Positions 55,362 to 64,000 of a stretch of 64,000 nucleotides of DNA are shown here, piece by piece. Source of the DNA: Paenibacillus periandrae (lineage in GTDB: Bacteria; Bacillota; Bacilli; Paenibacillales; NBRC-103111); assembly GCF_022458865.1 (NCBI RefSeq), contig NZ_JAJNMU010000003.1, forward strand, positions 124,001-188,000. The letters are read 5' to 3'. The position numbers and the translations under genes are program-made. How positions within the stretch are numbered: the first letter of the stretch is position 1; each line of letters opens with the position of its first letter. Under the pieces are notes generated by a model. The model was not told the DNA's origin. It made no database searches and saw only the letters and a program-made list of their open reading frames with translations.

Positions 55362-56091
55362 CGGCTTGCTGCGTCGAAGAAGGGTGGAGGCCGTAAAGGA
55401 CGTTACCTTTTCCATAGCCAAAGGAGAGACCTTGGGCCTGGTTGGGGAGAGCGGCTGCGGGAAATCGACCTTATCACGGCTAATGGTCAAGCTGCTGCCT
55501 GCCGACCAAGGCCGTATATATATGGAAGATCAAGATATTACGAATTATACAATGACGCAAATGCTTCCGCTGCGAAGGCAGATGCAAATTATATTTCAGC
55601 ATCCTGATTCTGCACTCAACCCCCGCCAAACGATGCTGCAAAGTTTGATTGAGCCGCTGCTGCTGCATCGTTTGATGGGCAAGGAAGAAGCCCTGCATAA
55701 AGCTGTAGAGCTGCTGGAGCTTGTAGGCTTGGGCAGCGATATGCTGATTCGCTATCCGCATCAGATCAGTGGTGGACAAATTCAACGGGTCGTAATTGCC
55801 AGAGCCTTGACTTTGAATCCGAGGTTTCTTGTATTGGATGAGCCAACCTCGATGCTTGATGTATCTGTGCAAGCGCAAGTAATGGAGGTGCTGCAGCAGG
55901 TGCAAAGCCAATTCGAGATGGCGTATTTGTTCATTTCTCATGATCTTGAGCTCGTTGCCCATGTCTGTCAGCATATGGCCATTATGCATCAGGGGGAAAT
56001 TATAGAGCAGGCGTGTAGTAAGGAGGTCATGGAGCAGCCGCAGCATCCTTATACGAAACAACTAGTACAAGCTTTTGGAGATATGAGATAA
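55324..56091 (+). CDS. Opp/Nik-type ABC ATPase, DppF/NikE-like
   Basis: A 255-residue ATPase with [35 protein letters not shown] and ISHDLE. It lacks the cysteine-bearing C-terminal extension of its partner. It overlaps the preceding gene by 38 bases; GAGGTG lies upstream of the ATG inside that gene. Completes the five-subunit B12-controlled importer. The methyltransferase follows after 14 bases. Confidence 0.92.
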   Translation: MIRVEGLCKTFTSGLLRRRRVEAVKDVTFSIAKGETLGLVGESGCGKSTLSRLMVKLLPADQGRIYMEDQDITNYTMTQMLPLRRQMQIIFQHPDSALNPRQTMLQSLIEPLLLHRLMGKEEALHKAVELLELVGLGSDMLIRYPHQISGGQIQRVVIARALTLNPRFLVLDEPTSMLDVSVQAQVMEVLQQVQSQFEMAYLFISHDLELVAHVCQHMAIMHQGEIIEQACSKEVMEQPQHPYTKQLVQAFGDMR

Positions 56092-56105
56092 AGGAGTGAT
56101 TTCGA

Positions 56106-56813
56106 ATGAACGATAAACCACATGAACTTGCTCCATCAACCTACTGGATACAGGCCTGGGAGCAGGCCGTGTTATCCAACACGCGTACCGCAAGCGATGA
56201 GGAGGAAGAGCAGTATTGGCAGGAGCATGCATCAGACTATGATGAGCGCAATCCACTGGCGCCTTACACCCAGGTTATTATGGAGCAAGTAATAGCGGAA
56301 TTGAAGCCAAGTGATCATCTGCTGGAGGTTGGACCGGGTACAGGCGGATTTACTCAGCTATTGGCTCCTTATGTAGCCTCGATTACGTTGGTTGAGCCAT
56401 CAGCCGCCATGTATAAGGAGTTCTGTCTCAGCTGGGCAAGCACGAGCTATCCGCTGCCGAAAGCGATTGCGCTGAAGTGGGAGGAAGCGCCTCCGCTTCA
56501 AGCAGACATCTTGTTCAGCGCAAATGCGGTTTACCGGATTCGTGATATGAAGGCATGTTTGATCCAGATGAACCAGACAGCTACACGCCATGTGTTTCTC
56601 GTCCAATCGATCGGAAGACCTTTTGCCGGGCCACTGCAGGTCGAGCTGGATGGAGCAGCGACGGAGCGGGAGCGTGCAGCTGCAATCTCTGATATATTAA
56701 CGGAGCTTGGGATCAAGCATCAATATCGAACGTTTCCGATACAACGTAAAAACGGCGCCGTGCATGATGTCGCTCTTATTCATTGGGAGCCGCAAGCTGT
56801 ATCTAACGATTAG
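56106..56813 (+). CDS. Class I SAM methyltransferase cotranscribed with the B12-controlled importer
   Basis: A 235-residue methyltransferase. HLLEVGPGTGGFTQLLAPYV is the SAM loop, with ITLVEPSAAMYKEF as the next strand and ILFSANAVYRIRDMKACL further on. I do not recognise a specific subfamily. AAAGGAGTG precedes the ATG 14 bases after the ATPase stop, so it belongs to the riboswitch operon. It may modify the imported ligand or make a metal-binding compound (speculation). No nicotianamine-synthase-like gene of the Cnt type is present. Confidence 0.8.
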   Translation: MNDKPHELAPSTYWIQAWEQAVLSNTRTASDEEEEQYWQEHASDYDERNPLAPYTQVIMEQVIAELKPSDHLLEVGPGTGGFTQLLAPYVASITLVEPSAAMYKEFCLSWASTSYPLPKAIALKWEEAPPLQADILFSANAVYRIRDMKACLIQMNQTATRHVFLVQSIGRPFAGPLQVELDGAATERERAAAISDILTELGIKHQYRTFPIQRKNGAVHDVALIHWEPQAVSND

Positions 56814-56862
56814 ATCAGCACAGCGTTGATCGGATCAGATCGCTCCGATTATTTGTGCTGAT
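56814..56862. terminator. Possible convergent terminator hairpin
   Basis: ATCAGCACA and TGTGCTGAT form an outer stem with an inner CGGA/TCCG. There is no proper T-run on either strand, so termination is uncertain. It overlaps the end of the chemoreceptor gene. Confidence 0.45.
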
Positions 56863-58864
56863 TCGTTTCCCGGTATTGAATCGGTGTAACATATTGTGTA
56901 CATAAGAATAGTAGAGATTCAGATGTAACGTGTCTGGATGATTTAACCAGCAGGAGATCAAAGTCGATGTCCTTGTTCAGAAAGCCCTCCTGTTTAATAA
57001 GCTGGGCAAAGCCCTGCAGCGTGGGTAGATCGGTTGTGGAATTCCAGATTATTCGTTGCAGCGCGCGCTCTATTGCATCTAAGGATAATGATTGTCCGGT
57101 CAACTGCTCAAGGGATTGGGAAAGCGTGTGATAGGTATCCGGTCTCTTCTCGCTGATGGACAACATGGAGGTATTGTGTGCATGCAGGAATCGGGAGACG
57201 GCTTGAGGGTGATGGTGAACAAAATCGCGATTAACGGCAATGACTGTATTCGGGTACTGCCCCCCATTATACAGCTCCTGCCAATCGACGAGTACGCGTG
57301 CTGCCGCTTTATTTTCCAGTAGGGTTACCCATGGCTCCTGCACCAGAGCCGCATCGATTTGGCTGCTTGCAAACATGGAAATGAGGGCGGAGGGCTTCGC
57401 TTGAATAATACGAATATCGCCTCCACGAAAGACGTCCTTTAAACCGTGGCGTCCCAGCAGCTGCCGGAGCAGTATATGCTGGCCGTTACCGTATTGCGGA
57501 ATCGCAATGGTTTTTCCTCGTAACTGTCCGACCTGCCGAAGACTTGAGTCTGCTCGTACAAGAAGTGCGGCTCCTCCTTGATTGACACCGGATATGATTT
57601 GAATATTTTGTGTTTTGGAAAAAGCCTCAAATACCGGACCTGGACCTGTATATCCGATATCAATCTGATTGTTTAATAAGGCGTCAACAACCGCAGGCCC
57701 CGCCGAAAAAGCACGCGTTTCAAATTGCCCGTCAAATTGTTGTTCGAATAACTGATGGTGGATTGCCAGCAAAGCCGGAGCGTGAGTTAAATTGGGTATA
57801 AATCCGATTCGGATTTGTTGTGTGGTTGGTTTCGTTTCCGAAGCGGCATTTCCAATTATTTCAACGACACCCGATTTGAGATCCTGAGTAATGCTCTGTA
57901 AGTCCTGCGTTGATCCGGCAACGGTGAGTACGGAGGAGGCTTGTTTTTCAGATAAGCGTGCTACTTCATAGGCGGATGACAACGATTGCTGGGCTAACGA
58001 GGTTACCGTATGCAGATGCTGGATCAGCAGATTCTTGCGATGGTTGGCCGTATGCAGCAGCTGACTGGCCTCGGCTGAGTGTTCCGTGATATGAGACAAA
58101 TTCAGATGGATCGAATCGAACTGCTGTTTTGTTTCTACAACCGCTTGAGAGACGTTGTGTGAGGATTTCCGTGTCTCGTCTACAATTTCGCTGAAGGCTC
58201 TCACTTGCTGCCGCATACCCTGAAGCAATCCGGTAATTGTTCGTCCATTGACTGCACTTTCGACAGCCAGCTTTCTCACCTCCTGGGCAACTACTGCAAA
58301 GCCTTTACCTTGCTCGCCGGCGTGGGCCGCTTCAATAGAAGCATTCAGGGAAAGCATTTGAATGCTTTGCGAGACTTGAAAAATGGAGTCCATCGCTTTG
58401 GCTATAGCTTCTGTCTTATGCTCCAGATCTTTCATGGTCGTATGTAATTTATTCGATATTTCCTTATTATGTATCGATTGCTGGGCCAGTAAATCAACTG
58501 TGGATTTGCCGGTTTCCGAGGCATGCAGCGATTGGACCGTAGCGGTCTCCACGTGCTGAATTTGTTGGACGGCTGTGTTCAGAACCGCGCCCAACGCTTC
58601 GGAATGGACCAGACTATTCTCGGTTTCTTCGGACTGAAGTGCAGCAGCGTTAACAATTTCATGGATGGATAACGAGACGGTCTCCATATTTTCTATCGTA
58701 TTTTTCACAAAGTGAAGAAGTGAATCAGTAGAATCCGACAAGGTGCCGCTAGTTTGGTAGGGCTTTTTAAATTGTTCTAGAGGATGATTTGGTTGGACGG
58801 AATCTGCTTTTTCCAAGGCTTTAAAAGAATTGATAAAATGTAGGCTTTTACTGAGCAGTGTCAT
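56849..58864 (-). CDS. Soluble chemoreceptor fused to a sulfonate/nitrate-type binding domain
   Basis: A 671-residue fusion. Residues 45-335 are a methyl-accepting chemotaxis signalling coiled coil with the conserved tip [20 protein letters not shown] followed by VAQEVRKLA (173-200). Residues 350-640 are a periplasmic-binding-protein fold of the SsuA/TauA/NrtA class (IRIGFIPNLTHAPALLAIHH, IDIGYTGPGPVFEAFSK, RGKTIAIPQYGNGQH, IDAALVQEPWVTLLE). I find no signal peptide or membrane helix, so both halves should be cytosolic. It probably senses an internal sulfonate, nitrate or similar ligand and signals to CheA (inference). AGGAGG precedes the ATG. Confidence 0.85.
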   Translation of the reverse strand: MTLLSKSLHFINSFKALEKADSVQPNHPLEQFKKPYQTSGTLSDSTDSLLHFVKNTIENMETVSLSIHEIVNAAALQSEETENSLVHSEALGAVLNTAVQQIQHVETATVQSLHASETGKSTVDLLAQQSIHNKEISNKLHTTMKDLEHKTEAIAKAMDSIFQVSQSIQMLSLNASIEAAHAGEQGKGFAVVAQEVRKLAVESAVNGRTITGLLQGMRQQVRAFSEIVDETRKSSHNVSQAVVETKQQFDSIHLNLSHITEHSAEASQLLHTANHRKNLLIQHLHTVTSLAQQSLSSAYEVARLSEKQASSVLTVAGSTQDLQSITQDLKSGVVEIIGNAASETKPTTQQIRIGFIPNLTHAPALLAIHHQLFEQQFDGQFETRAFSAGPAVVDALLNNQIDIGYTGPGPVFEAFSKTQNIQIISGVNQGGAALLVRADSSLRQVGQLRGKTIAIPQYGNGQHILLRQLLGRHGLKDVFRGGDIRIIQAKPSALISMFASSQIDAALVQEPWVTLLENKAAARVLVDWQELYNGGQYPNTVIAVNRDFVHHHPQAVSRFLHAHNTSMLSISEKRPDTYHTLSQSLEQLTGQSLSLDAIERALQRIIWNSTTDLPTLQGFAQLIKQEGFLNKDIDFDLLLVKSSRHVTSESLLFLCTQYVTPIQYRETNQHK

Positions 58865-59005
58865 GGAATCAACCTCCTATAAATAATAAAAAAACTAATC
58901 GTGTGCGGTACTTATCTAACATGTATAATAGATTAAAACATAGTATTCTTATTGGAATAATTGAAGAATAATTTATCACGCTTGTATTTATTTGTCAATT
59001 GAAAT

Positions 59006-59042
59006 AAAAACAAGCCATTTCCTTGAAGGAAATGACTTGTTA
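59006..59042 (-). terminator. Intrinsic terminator of the membrane chemoreceptor gene
   Basis: On the minus strand AACAAGTCATTTCCTT pairs with GGAAATGGCTTGTT (one mismatch) and runs into T5. Confidence 0.88.
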
Positions 59043-59105
59043 ATACAATTTAAACAGCTTATGAAGAAGCTGAATATGAGAAGGAACCACCAAGCAAAGC
59101 GAGGG

Positions 59106-61211
59106 CTACACTTTGAATTTGGATAATTGATCCAGGAGCTCTTGTACCATCGCGCTTAACGCTTCGGAGGACGAGGAGATTTCTTCCATGGACGCCAGCT
59201 GCTCCTCGGAGGAGGCTGCTATGCTTTGTGAATTTGCCGAGGAGTCCTTGGCGATTCGGGCAGAGCGATCAATCGATGACGCCACCTGCTCGGAGCTTGC
59301 AGATATTTGCTGTACCGCGGCCGAAACCTCATCGATTTGTTGATTGACACCGCTCATTTCCTTGGTGATTGCTTCAAATAACTGTCCGCTTTCCGATACG
59401 GATGCTACACCTTTGACGACCTCTAGCGTGCTTTGGCCCATGGCGCTCATAGCCAGGCTCGTTTCCTGAGTCACGTCATGAATGAGTTGAGCTACATTTT
59501 CCGCAGCGAGCTTGGTCTGCTCGGCCAGCTTGCGAACCTCGGCGGCAACGACGGCAAAACCTTTTCCCTGCTCGCCAACACGTGCAGCCTCAATTGATGC
59601 ATTCAGCGCAAGTAAATTGGTTTGTGTGCTGATGTTGGTGATGACTCCGATAATACTGCCGATCTCTTCTGATTTGGCATTCAGACGGATAATAGAGGCC
59701 TCGGATTGGTCAACAGAGGAACGGATAACTTCCATTTGCTGAACCGCTTCATGAATGCTGTGATTTCCTTTTTCTGTTTGATCCATAATTCCTTTGGCGG
59801 CTTCTGCAACGTTGACGGTTGAGACAGCAATTCGATTCATGCCTTGGGTCATTTCATCCATAGCGCGGGAAGAATCGTAAGCCTGCTGCTCTTGCGTCTC
59901 GGAGCCTGTGGCTACCTCCTGGATCGCTTCCACAATCGTTTCGGTGGCGCGCGTCGTTTCTTCGGCACTGGCCGCCAGCTCCTGTGAAGTAGCTCCAGCT
60001 GACATGGATAAGTCGCTGACCAGTTGTAGAAGCTGACGAAGCTTCTGGACCATGATATTAAACTGCTCGGCCATAACCCCGAACTCATCCTTACTGTTGA
60101 CCGGAACCGTATGGGTGAAATCGCCCTCTGCCAAGTTTTTCAATATACTGATGACACTGCCCAGCGGATTCACAATGACCTTCCATACAATCAAGGCCAA
60201 GAGCAGACCAAGCAATAATAAGGAAGCGACTGCAATCCCTATGGATATGTAAAGGCTGTCGTAATAGCCCTGAAGTACGGCCGTTAGAGGAACAACGGTT
60301 TCTATGTACCACTTGTCTTTGCTGCCCTGAACGGTAATCGTATCGAAGTCGCGAATGGAAGCAACACCGTTAACATTGTTGGACAACGCTTGGGTTTTCC
60401 CGCTCTGCAGTTGGTCCCATACTTGCTGCTTATCTGGACTATCCGCATAATTTTTGGTAACCAGATCAGACTTTCCTCCATGAGCAATATACTTGCCTTT
60501 GCCTGAAATTACGGTGATGTAGCCACCTAATGGTTTTTCTTTCTCGATCTGCTTTTGCAGCGTATCCAATGCGATATCCGCACCTAATATTCCAATGAAA
60601 TCTCCTTTGGCATCGAGAATAGGATATATAACCGAAGTCATCAATACCTGCTTGCCATCAACCTGATAGGCGTAAGGCTCAATAATTGTGATCTGCTTGC
60701 TGCGTTTTGCTAATAAATAATAGTCCCCGGCGCCTTCCTTCTCGTAGTCCTTCAGTGGCTCTATTACTTGTTTATCGTTGCTTTTAACAATATAGGGGAT
60801 AAAACGACCTGTTGCATCGTCATAAGGTGCTTTATTTACATTAGCTTTATCATTACCATCAAAAGCATTAGGCTCCCACAGCGTGTAAAGAGCGAGAATG
60901 GATGGCTGCTTTTCCAATTCCTTGCCTAAAATTCGGATGATGTCCTCACGGGATTGCTTCTTTTGTGTGTTAGCATCCAGAGCGACTACAGATAAGCCCT
61001 TGAGAGCCGAGCTGATGCTGACCAATTCCTCCTCCAGGGAGATGGAAAAATCTTGCCCTGCCTGGTGAGCGCTTAACATGCCCTTGTCCAGACTGATGGT
61101 ATACAGCTGCTTCAGATTCAAGGCGATTAAACAAGCAAAAACGATGAGAAGAGAAAAGCCGAGTGTCAAGGAAAGCTTCAACGAAAGTTTTAAGTTTTTG
61201 TACCATTGCAT
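59106..61211 (-). CDS. Methyl-accepting chemotaxis protein with dCache sensor
   Basis: A 701-residue receptor. Helix 1 (about 10-32) and helix 2 (about 315-338) flank a large extracellular dCache domain; typical Cache text is [17 protein letters not shown] and [21 protein letters not shown] domain (340-395) and the signalling domain follow, the latter with the tip [21 protein letters not shown]. Ligand unknown. ATG 61211 is preceded by AAGGGG at 9 bases; ATGs further upstream are less well placed. It ends at a strong terminator, so it is separate from the neighbouring soluble receptor. Confidence 0.93.
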   Translation of the reverse strand: MQWYKNLKLSLKLSLTLGFSLLIVFACLIALNLKQLYTISLDKGMLSAHQAGQDFSISLEEELVSISSALKGLSVVALDANTQKKQSREDIIRILGKELEKQPSILALYTLWEPNAFDGNDKANVNKAPYDDATGRFIPYIVKSNDKQVIEPLKDYEKEGAGDYYLLAKRSKQITIIEPYAYQVDGKQVLMTSVIYPILDAKGDFIGILGADIALDTLQKQIEKEKPLGGYITVISGKGKYIAHGGKSDLVTKNYADSPDKQQVWDQLQSGKTQALSNNVNGVASIRDFDTITVQGSKDKWYIETVVPLTAVLQGYYDSLYISIGIAVASLLLLGLLLALIVWKVIVNPLGSVISILKNLAEGDFTHTVPVNSKDEFGVMAEQFNIMVQKLRQLLQLVSDLSMSAGATSQELAASAEETTRATETIVEAIQEVATGSETQEQQAYDSSRAMDEMTQGMNRIAVSTVNVAEAAKGIMDQTEKGNHSIHEAVQQMEVIRSSVDQSEASIIRLNAKSEEIGSIIGVITNISTQTNLLALNASIEAARVGEQGKGFAVVAAEVRKLAEQTKLAAENVAQLIHDVTQETSLAMSAMGQSTLEVVKGVASVSESGQLFEAITKEMSGVNQQIDEVSAAVQQISASSEQVASSIDRSARIAKDSSANSQSIAASSEEQLASMEEISSSSEALSAMVQELLDQLSKFKV

Positions 61212-61471
61212 AATAGAAGTCCCCTTCATACATAGATGATTTGTCTGACTACATATTAACATAAGCAGCTTGTTTATAGGATTATTTTAAACGTATATTG
61301 TTAAGAAAGTGTACGTTTAAGGTTAGGAAATATTTAATGTTATTCATATCTTTTGCAATCATTACCATGTGAAACGTCTGGTATAGGAAAGTAGAGTGTG
61401 ATCATGGTATTGTAGTATGATAGTTAGGAGATTAGATGTATAGTTTGGAACCAAAATGGAGGGTAGATCCA

Positions 61472-62266
61472 ATGGCTAATTCCACAATAAAATTGCTTAC
61501 AGGGGCCAACACGACGTTGGTCAAGGAACCCTTGCTTGAAGTCACAGTTTCTTGGGAAAGCGCTCCGGTTGAGCTGGATATAAGCTGTTTTATGACAGGC
61601 AGCAATGGCAAAGTCCCTTCGGATGATTACTTTATTTTCTATAACCAGCCTGCTGATCCGCAGCAGCTAGTGCAATATAAGGCGACAGAGGCGAAGGTGG
61701 TCGGTTTTTCAATCGATCTGGACAAGCTGTTGGCGACTGAAATTGATAAATGCGTATTCGCCGCAACATTGGATGGACCGGGAACCTTTAAGGGTGTCAG
61801 CGGCTGCAAGGTGACAGGCCATACCTCTCAAGCGGATGTCCTGTATGAAATCCAAGAGGCGGGCGATGAAACATCACTTGTTTTAATGGAATTGTATCGC
61901 CATCAGGGCTGGTGGAAGCTGCGCGCCATTGGCAGAGGGTTTAACGGAGGGCTCCAGCCATTGGCAGAGGCTCATGGTGTAAGTGTGGCAGATGAAGAGA
62001 ATGAAGCCGTGATGGAAGCAGAGGACATTGCGTCAAGTCCGGTATCAGTAGGGAGGGAGTCAACTGCACCCGTACCAGCACCTGCAAATGGAACCAAGCT
62101 GGCTTCGGTTTTCGTAGATCAAGCCGCATCGACATCTGTATTTTCCTTTCAATCGAGCTCAGCCTCGATATTTGCTTTGCAGCCAGCTGCGGCTTCCTTA
62201 TTTGATGCCCAACGATCTCGGATATCAGTGTTTGATGCCAAATCGGGAGGCGTAGTATTTAACTAA
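61472..62266 (+). CDS. TerD-family stress protein with C-terminal decapeptide repeats
   Basis: A 264-residue protein. The N-terminal ~170 residues are a TerD-like domain (LEVTVSWESAPVELDISCFM, DDYFIFYNQP, and ALMELYRHQGWWKLRAIGRGF in outline). TerD proteins bind calcium and are tied to tellurite or envelope stress. The last 50 residues repeat with a 10-residue period around S-[VIL]-F (SVFVDQ, SVFSFQ, SIFALQ, SLFDAQ, SVFDAK). GGAGG lies 8 bases before ATG 61472; the ATG at 61436 has no such site. Monocistronic. Confidence 0.8.
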   Translation: MANSTIKLLTGANTTLVKEPLLEVTVSWESAPVELDISCFMTGSNGKVPSDDYFIFYNQPADPQQLVQYKATEAKVVGFSIDLDKLLATEIDKCVFAATLDGPGTFKGVSGCKVTGHTSQADVLYEIQEAGDETSLVLMELYRHQGWWKLRAIGRGFNGGLQPLAEAHGVSVADEENEAVMEAEDIASSPVSVGRESTAPVPAPANGTKLASVFVDQAASTSVFSFQSSSASIFALQPAAASLFDAQRSRISVFDAKSGGVVFN

Positions 62267-62314
62267 GGTTGGGATTAGTTGGATGGTCATATTTCATTAA
62301 TAAAAAGATAAGTA

Positions 62315-62359
62315 AAATAAACACGAAGCAGTCCGTAAGGGCTACCTCGTGTTTATTTG
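62315..62359. terminator. Bidirectional terminator between terD-like and FAD oxidoreductase genes
   Basis: AAATAAACACGA and TCGTGTTTATTT form the outer stem with an inner AGTCC/GGGCT; A- and T-rich ends serve both strands. Confidence 0.85.
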
Positions 62360-62411
62360 CAACATATGATAATAATCGCTTTGGATAATTCCCGAGTATT
62401 ACCTGCGTCTG

Positions 62412-63770
62412 CTAGTCTAATACCACATTGGCCGCTCTCAATCTATTCTGGAGCTCCAGTACATTAATATGCTGTGGACTTACTCCATACTCTACAGCTA
62501 AACCCGCCGCAGTTCCCGCTGCTTGGCCTGTAGCCATGCAGCTGGGTGTTAAGCGCGTGGTCGCCAGAGCTTCGTGTGTTGTGGAGATGCAGCGTCCGGC
62601 GGTCAGCAGATTCGTAATTTTCTTGGACAGCAGGCAGCGGTAGGGGATATCGTAAGCACCATCTCCTTGTACCCAAGCGGCTGTCACGCTTTTATTGGAA
62701 GGATCGTGGATATCAATCGGATAGCCGCTGCGGGCGATGACATCCTCAAACCTGCGTCCCCCAACGACATCCTCCGCTTGCAGTGCATATAGGCCATCGA
62801 TCCGTCTCGATTCACGCACGCCAATCTGCGCACCCACTTGAGAGATGGATGCATGCTCAAAGCCAGGCAAGTTCTTTTGCATAAAATCCGCTACCATCAT
62901 TACCTGTTTGCGTCCAAGTGTCTCGGCCTCAGTCAAATCCTCGACATTCGTTCCGTTCAACCCTTGTACCCTAGTAGTATTGACCAGCACCTCGTCATCA
63001 TTGGGACCTGTGAAAAACAGCACCTGATCACGATTGATCGGCAAATCGGCTTGCTTCCAATGCTTGAAGAAGCCCAGTACACCGGATAGCGGCAGCTCAG
63101 CAAGCTCACTGAACGGTGTCTTTTTATAAAATTCATCAGGATGATCGAGCATATACTGCTTCACCTTGGGCAAATCGACGCCGCGCATCCGGAATTTCAT
63201 CGTCATCGGCTGTGTTTTACCGTCTTCATCCCGCCCCGTTAGGCAGGGTGCCCCTGACAAATGAGCGACATCCGCATCGCCTGTTGTATCGATAAACACC
63301 TGAGCGCTCACTTCAATTTTGCCGGACTTGGTCGTAATATGAACGGCTTCGATTCGATCTCCGCTCACTTGTACGTGATCGACAAAGCTGTGCAGCAGCA
63401 GCTTCACCCCAGCCTCCTGAAGCATGTCGACAGCCAAAATTTTATAAACCTCAGGGTGGTAAGGGGTTATGGTATTGACGAACCCGACCGTGTCGCGGAG
63501 GTGCCCTGGTGAAGCATTTTGTTCCATCAAACGATCAATAATTTCCTGCCCGATGCCTTTGATCACCTGCTTGCCCTCCACCGTATGGAATGTCATCCAG
63601 GGATAGACGAGCGCCGCCGTAGACATGCCTCCGATAAAACCGTACCGCTCGATCAAAATAGTTCTTTTACCGCTTCGTCCTGCTGCAATTGCTGCGCAAA
63701 CCCCGGCTGGACCTCCTCCACATACAACAATATCTGCCTCGATCCGGTTATTCTGAATGGTATTCGCCAT
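62412..63770 (-). CDS. FAD-dependent oxidoreductase
   Basis: A 452-residue flavoprotein. ADIVVCGGGPAGVCAAIAAG is the N-terminal dinucleotide loop, and ILIERYGFIGGMSTAALV is typical of the FAD_oxidored family (PF12831 type). QVFIDTTGDADVAHLSG and LLTAGRCISTTHEALATTR complete the FAD site. Homologues are often near sugar-use genes, but the substrate is unknown. GGGAG precedes the ATG. It is divergent from a LacI-type regulator, which may control it. Confidence 0.88.
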   Translation of the reverse strand: MANTIQNNRIEADIVVCGGGPAGVCAAIAAGRSGKRTILIERYGFIGGMSTAALVYPWMTFHTVEGKQVIKGIGQEIIDRLMEQNASPGHLRDTVGFVNTITPYHPEVYKILAVDMLQEAGVKLLLHSFVDHVQVSGDRIEAVHITTKSGKIEVSAQVFIDTTGDADVAHLSGAPCLTGRDEDGKTQPMTMKFRMRGVDLPKVKQYMLDHPDEFYKKTPFSELAELPLSGVLGFFKHWKQADLPINRDQVLFFTGPNDDEVLVNTTRVQGLNGTNVEDLTEAETLGRKQVMMVADFMQKNLPGFEHASISQVGAQIGVRESRRIDGLYALQAEDVVGGRRFEDVIARSGYPIDIHDPSNKSVTAAWVQGDGAYDIPYRCLLSKKITNLLTAGRCISTTHEALATTRLTPSCMATGQAAGTAAGLAVEYGVSPQHINVLELQNRLRAANVVLD

Positions 63771-63873
63771 GATGGCTATCGCTCCCGTTTGTGTAGAATG
63801 GTTTTCATATTGCTCATCTAGGGCTTATTATAAAGAAACAATAACTTTAAGTTGAGTTTAAATTTAGTTTAAA

Positions 63874-63891
63874 AAATGAATGCAATCATTT
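63874..63891. promoter_or_regulatory. Putative LacI-type operator
   Basis: AAATGAATGCAATCATTT is an 18-bp palindrome with 8 of 9 pairs matching and a central GC, typical of LacI-family operators. It lies between the divergent FAD oxidoreductase and LacI-type genes. Confidence 0.5.
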
Positions 63892-63938
63892 AAATTGTTT
63901 TCGAATTATCCAATTAAATAAGGATCGGGTGAAGATGA

Positions 63939-64000
63939 ATGGCAAGGAAAAAAAGCATCACATTGCTGCATATCGCAGAGGAGCTTGGACTCACTATACA
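63939..64000 (+). CDS. LacI-family transcription regulator (N-terminal fragment)
   Basis: Twenty codons at the right edge reading MARKKSITLLHIAEELGLTI. This is the start of a LacI-type helix-turn-helix (ITLxDIAxxLGxT). ATG 63939 is preceded by GGTGA at 6 bases; an overlapping ATG at 63935 gives no recognisable protein. The ligand-binding domain lies outside the window. Confidence 0.75.
   Translation, partial: MARKKSITLLHIAEELGLTI

Noticed and set aside
50868..56813. Staphylopine-type (Cnt) metallophore system
   Set aside because: Only the transporter layout fits; there is no nicotianamine-synthase-like, epimerase or opine dehydrogenase gene, and control is by a B12 riboswitch.

Overview
The window looks like chromosome from a Paenibacillus-type bacterium (Bacillota, Paenibacillaceae). 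The evidence is the ytqA/ytqB pair, the infC-rpmI-rplT order behind an L20-type leader, a leucine T-box in front of ilvB, a SigI/RsgI pair, YesM/YesN-type two-component genes, a secreted CAP protein with a copper-amine-oxidase-type stalk domain, and many AGGAGG ribosome-binding sites. I see no integrase, transposase or phage gene. All calls come from reading the sequence; no database search was run.

Layout. 1-6.1 kb: start of manA, tRNA methyltransferase ytqB (mnmM), a cytochrome c lipoprotein, radical-SAM ytqA, a WGxxGxxG surface protein, trmB, an MGDG-synthase-like glycosyltransferase and a PAP2 phosphatase. 6.7-9.3 kb: a membrane glycosyltransferase, then infC (AUU start), rpmI and rplT. 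9.6-16.5 kb: a polysaccharide/glycolipid operon (GDP-mannose pyrophosphorylase-like, small coiled coil, a GT2 synthase fused to an MshEN-type c-di-GMP-binding domain, ArnT-like GT, GtrB-like GT2, GtrA flippase). 16.6-22.2 kb: T-box, ilvB-ilvN-ilvC-leuA. 22.4-34.9 kb: an accessory block between leuA and leuB with a CAP protein, a sugar-type binding protein with a YesM/YesN two-component system, and a five-gene Opp-type ABC importer. 35.0-38.4 kb: leuB, a PerR-boxed peroxiredoxin, gcvH and a BadF-type kinase. 38.5-48.4 kb: GH15 hydrolase, small proteins, sigI-rsgI, an aldo/keto reductase, a decayed M17 aminopeptidase and an oxidoreductase. 48.4-56.8 kb: a short Crp/Fnr regulator convergent with flavohaemoglobin hmp, then a cobalamin riboswitch leading into a second Opp/Nik-type ABC importer plus a methyltransferase. 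56.8-64 kb: two chemoreceptors (one an unusual soluble fusion to a sulfonate/nitrate-type binding domain), a TerD-family protein, an FAD oxidoreductase and the start of a LacI-type regulator.

Most notable signals. (1) A family of about 37-bp hairpin repeats sits at four loci. It always ends in the Shine-Dalgarno sequence of the next gene (leuA, a histidine kinase, gcvH, a BadF kinase), with arms that differ between loci and show compensatory changes. (2) The cytosolic chemoreceptor/binding-protein fusion. (3) The B12-riboswitch-controlled Opp/Nik-type transporter with a methyltransferase. (4) The MshEN-GT2 synthase. (5) A textbook TGTGA-N6-TCACA site centred at about -41.5 of a predicted hmp promoter. 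(6) A large folded element between ilvN and ilvC.
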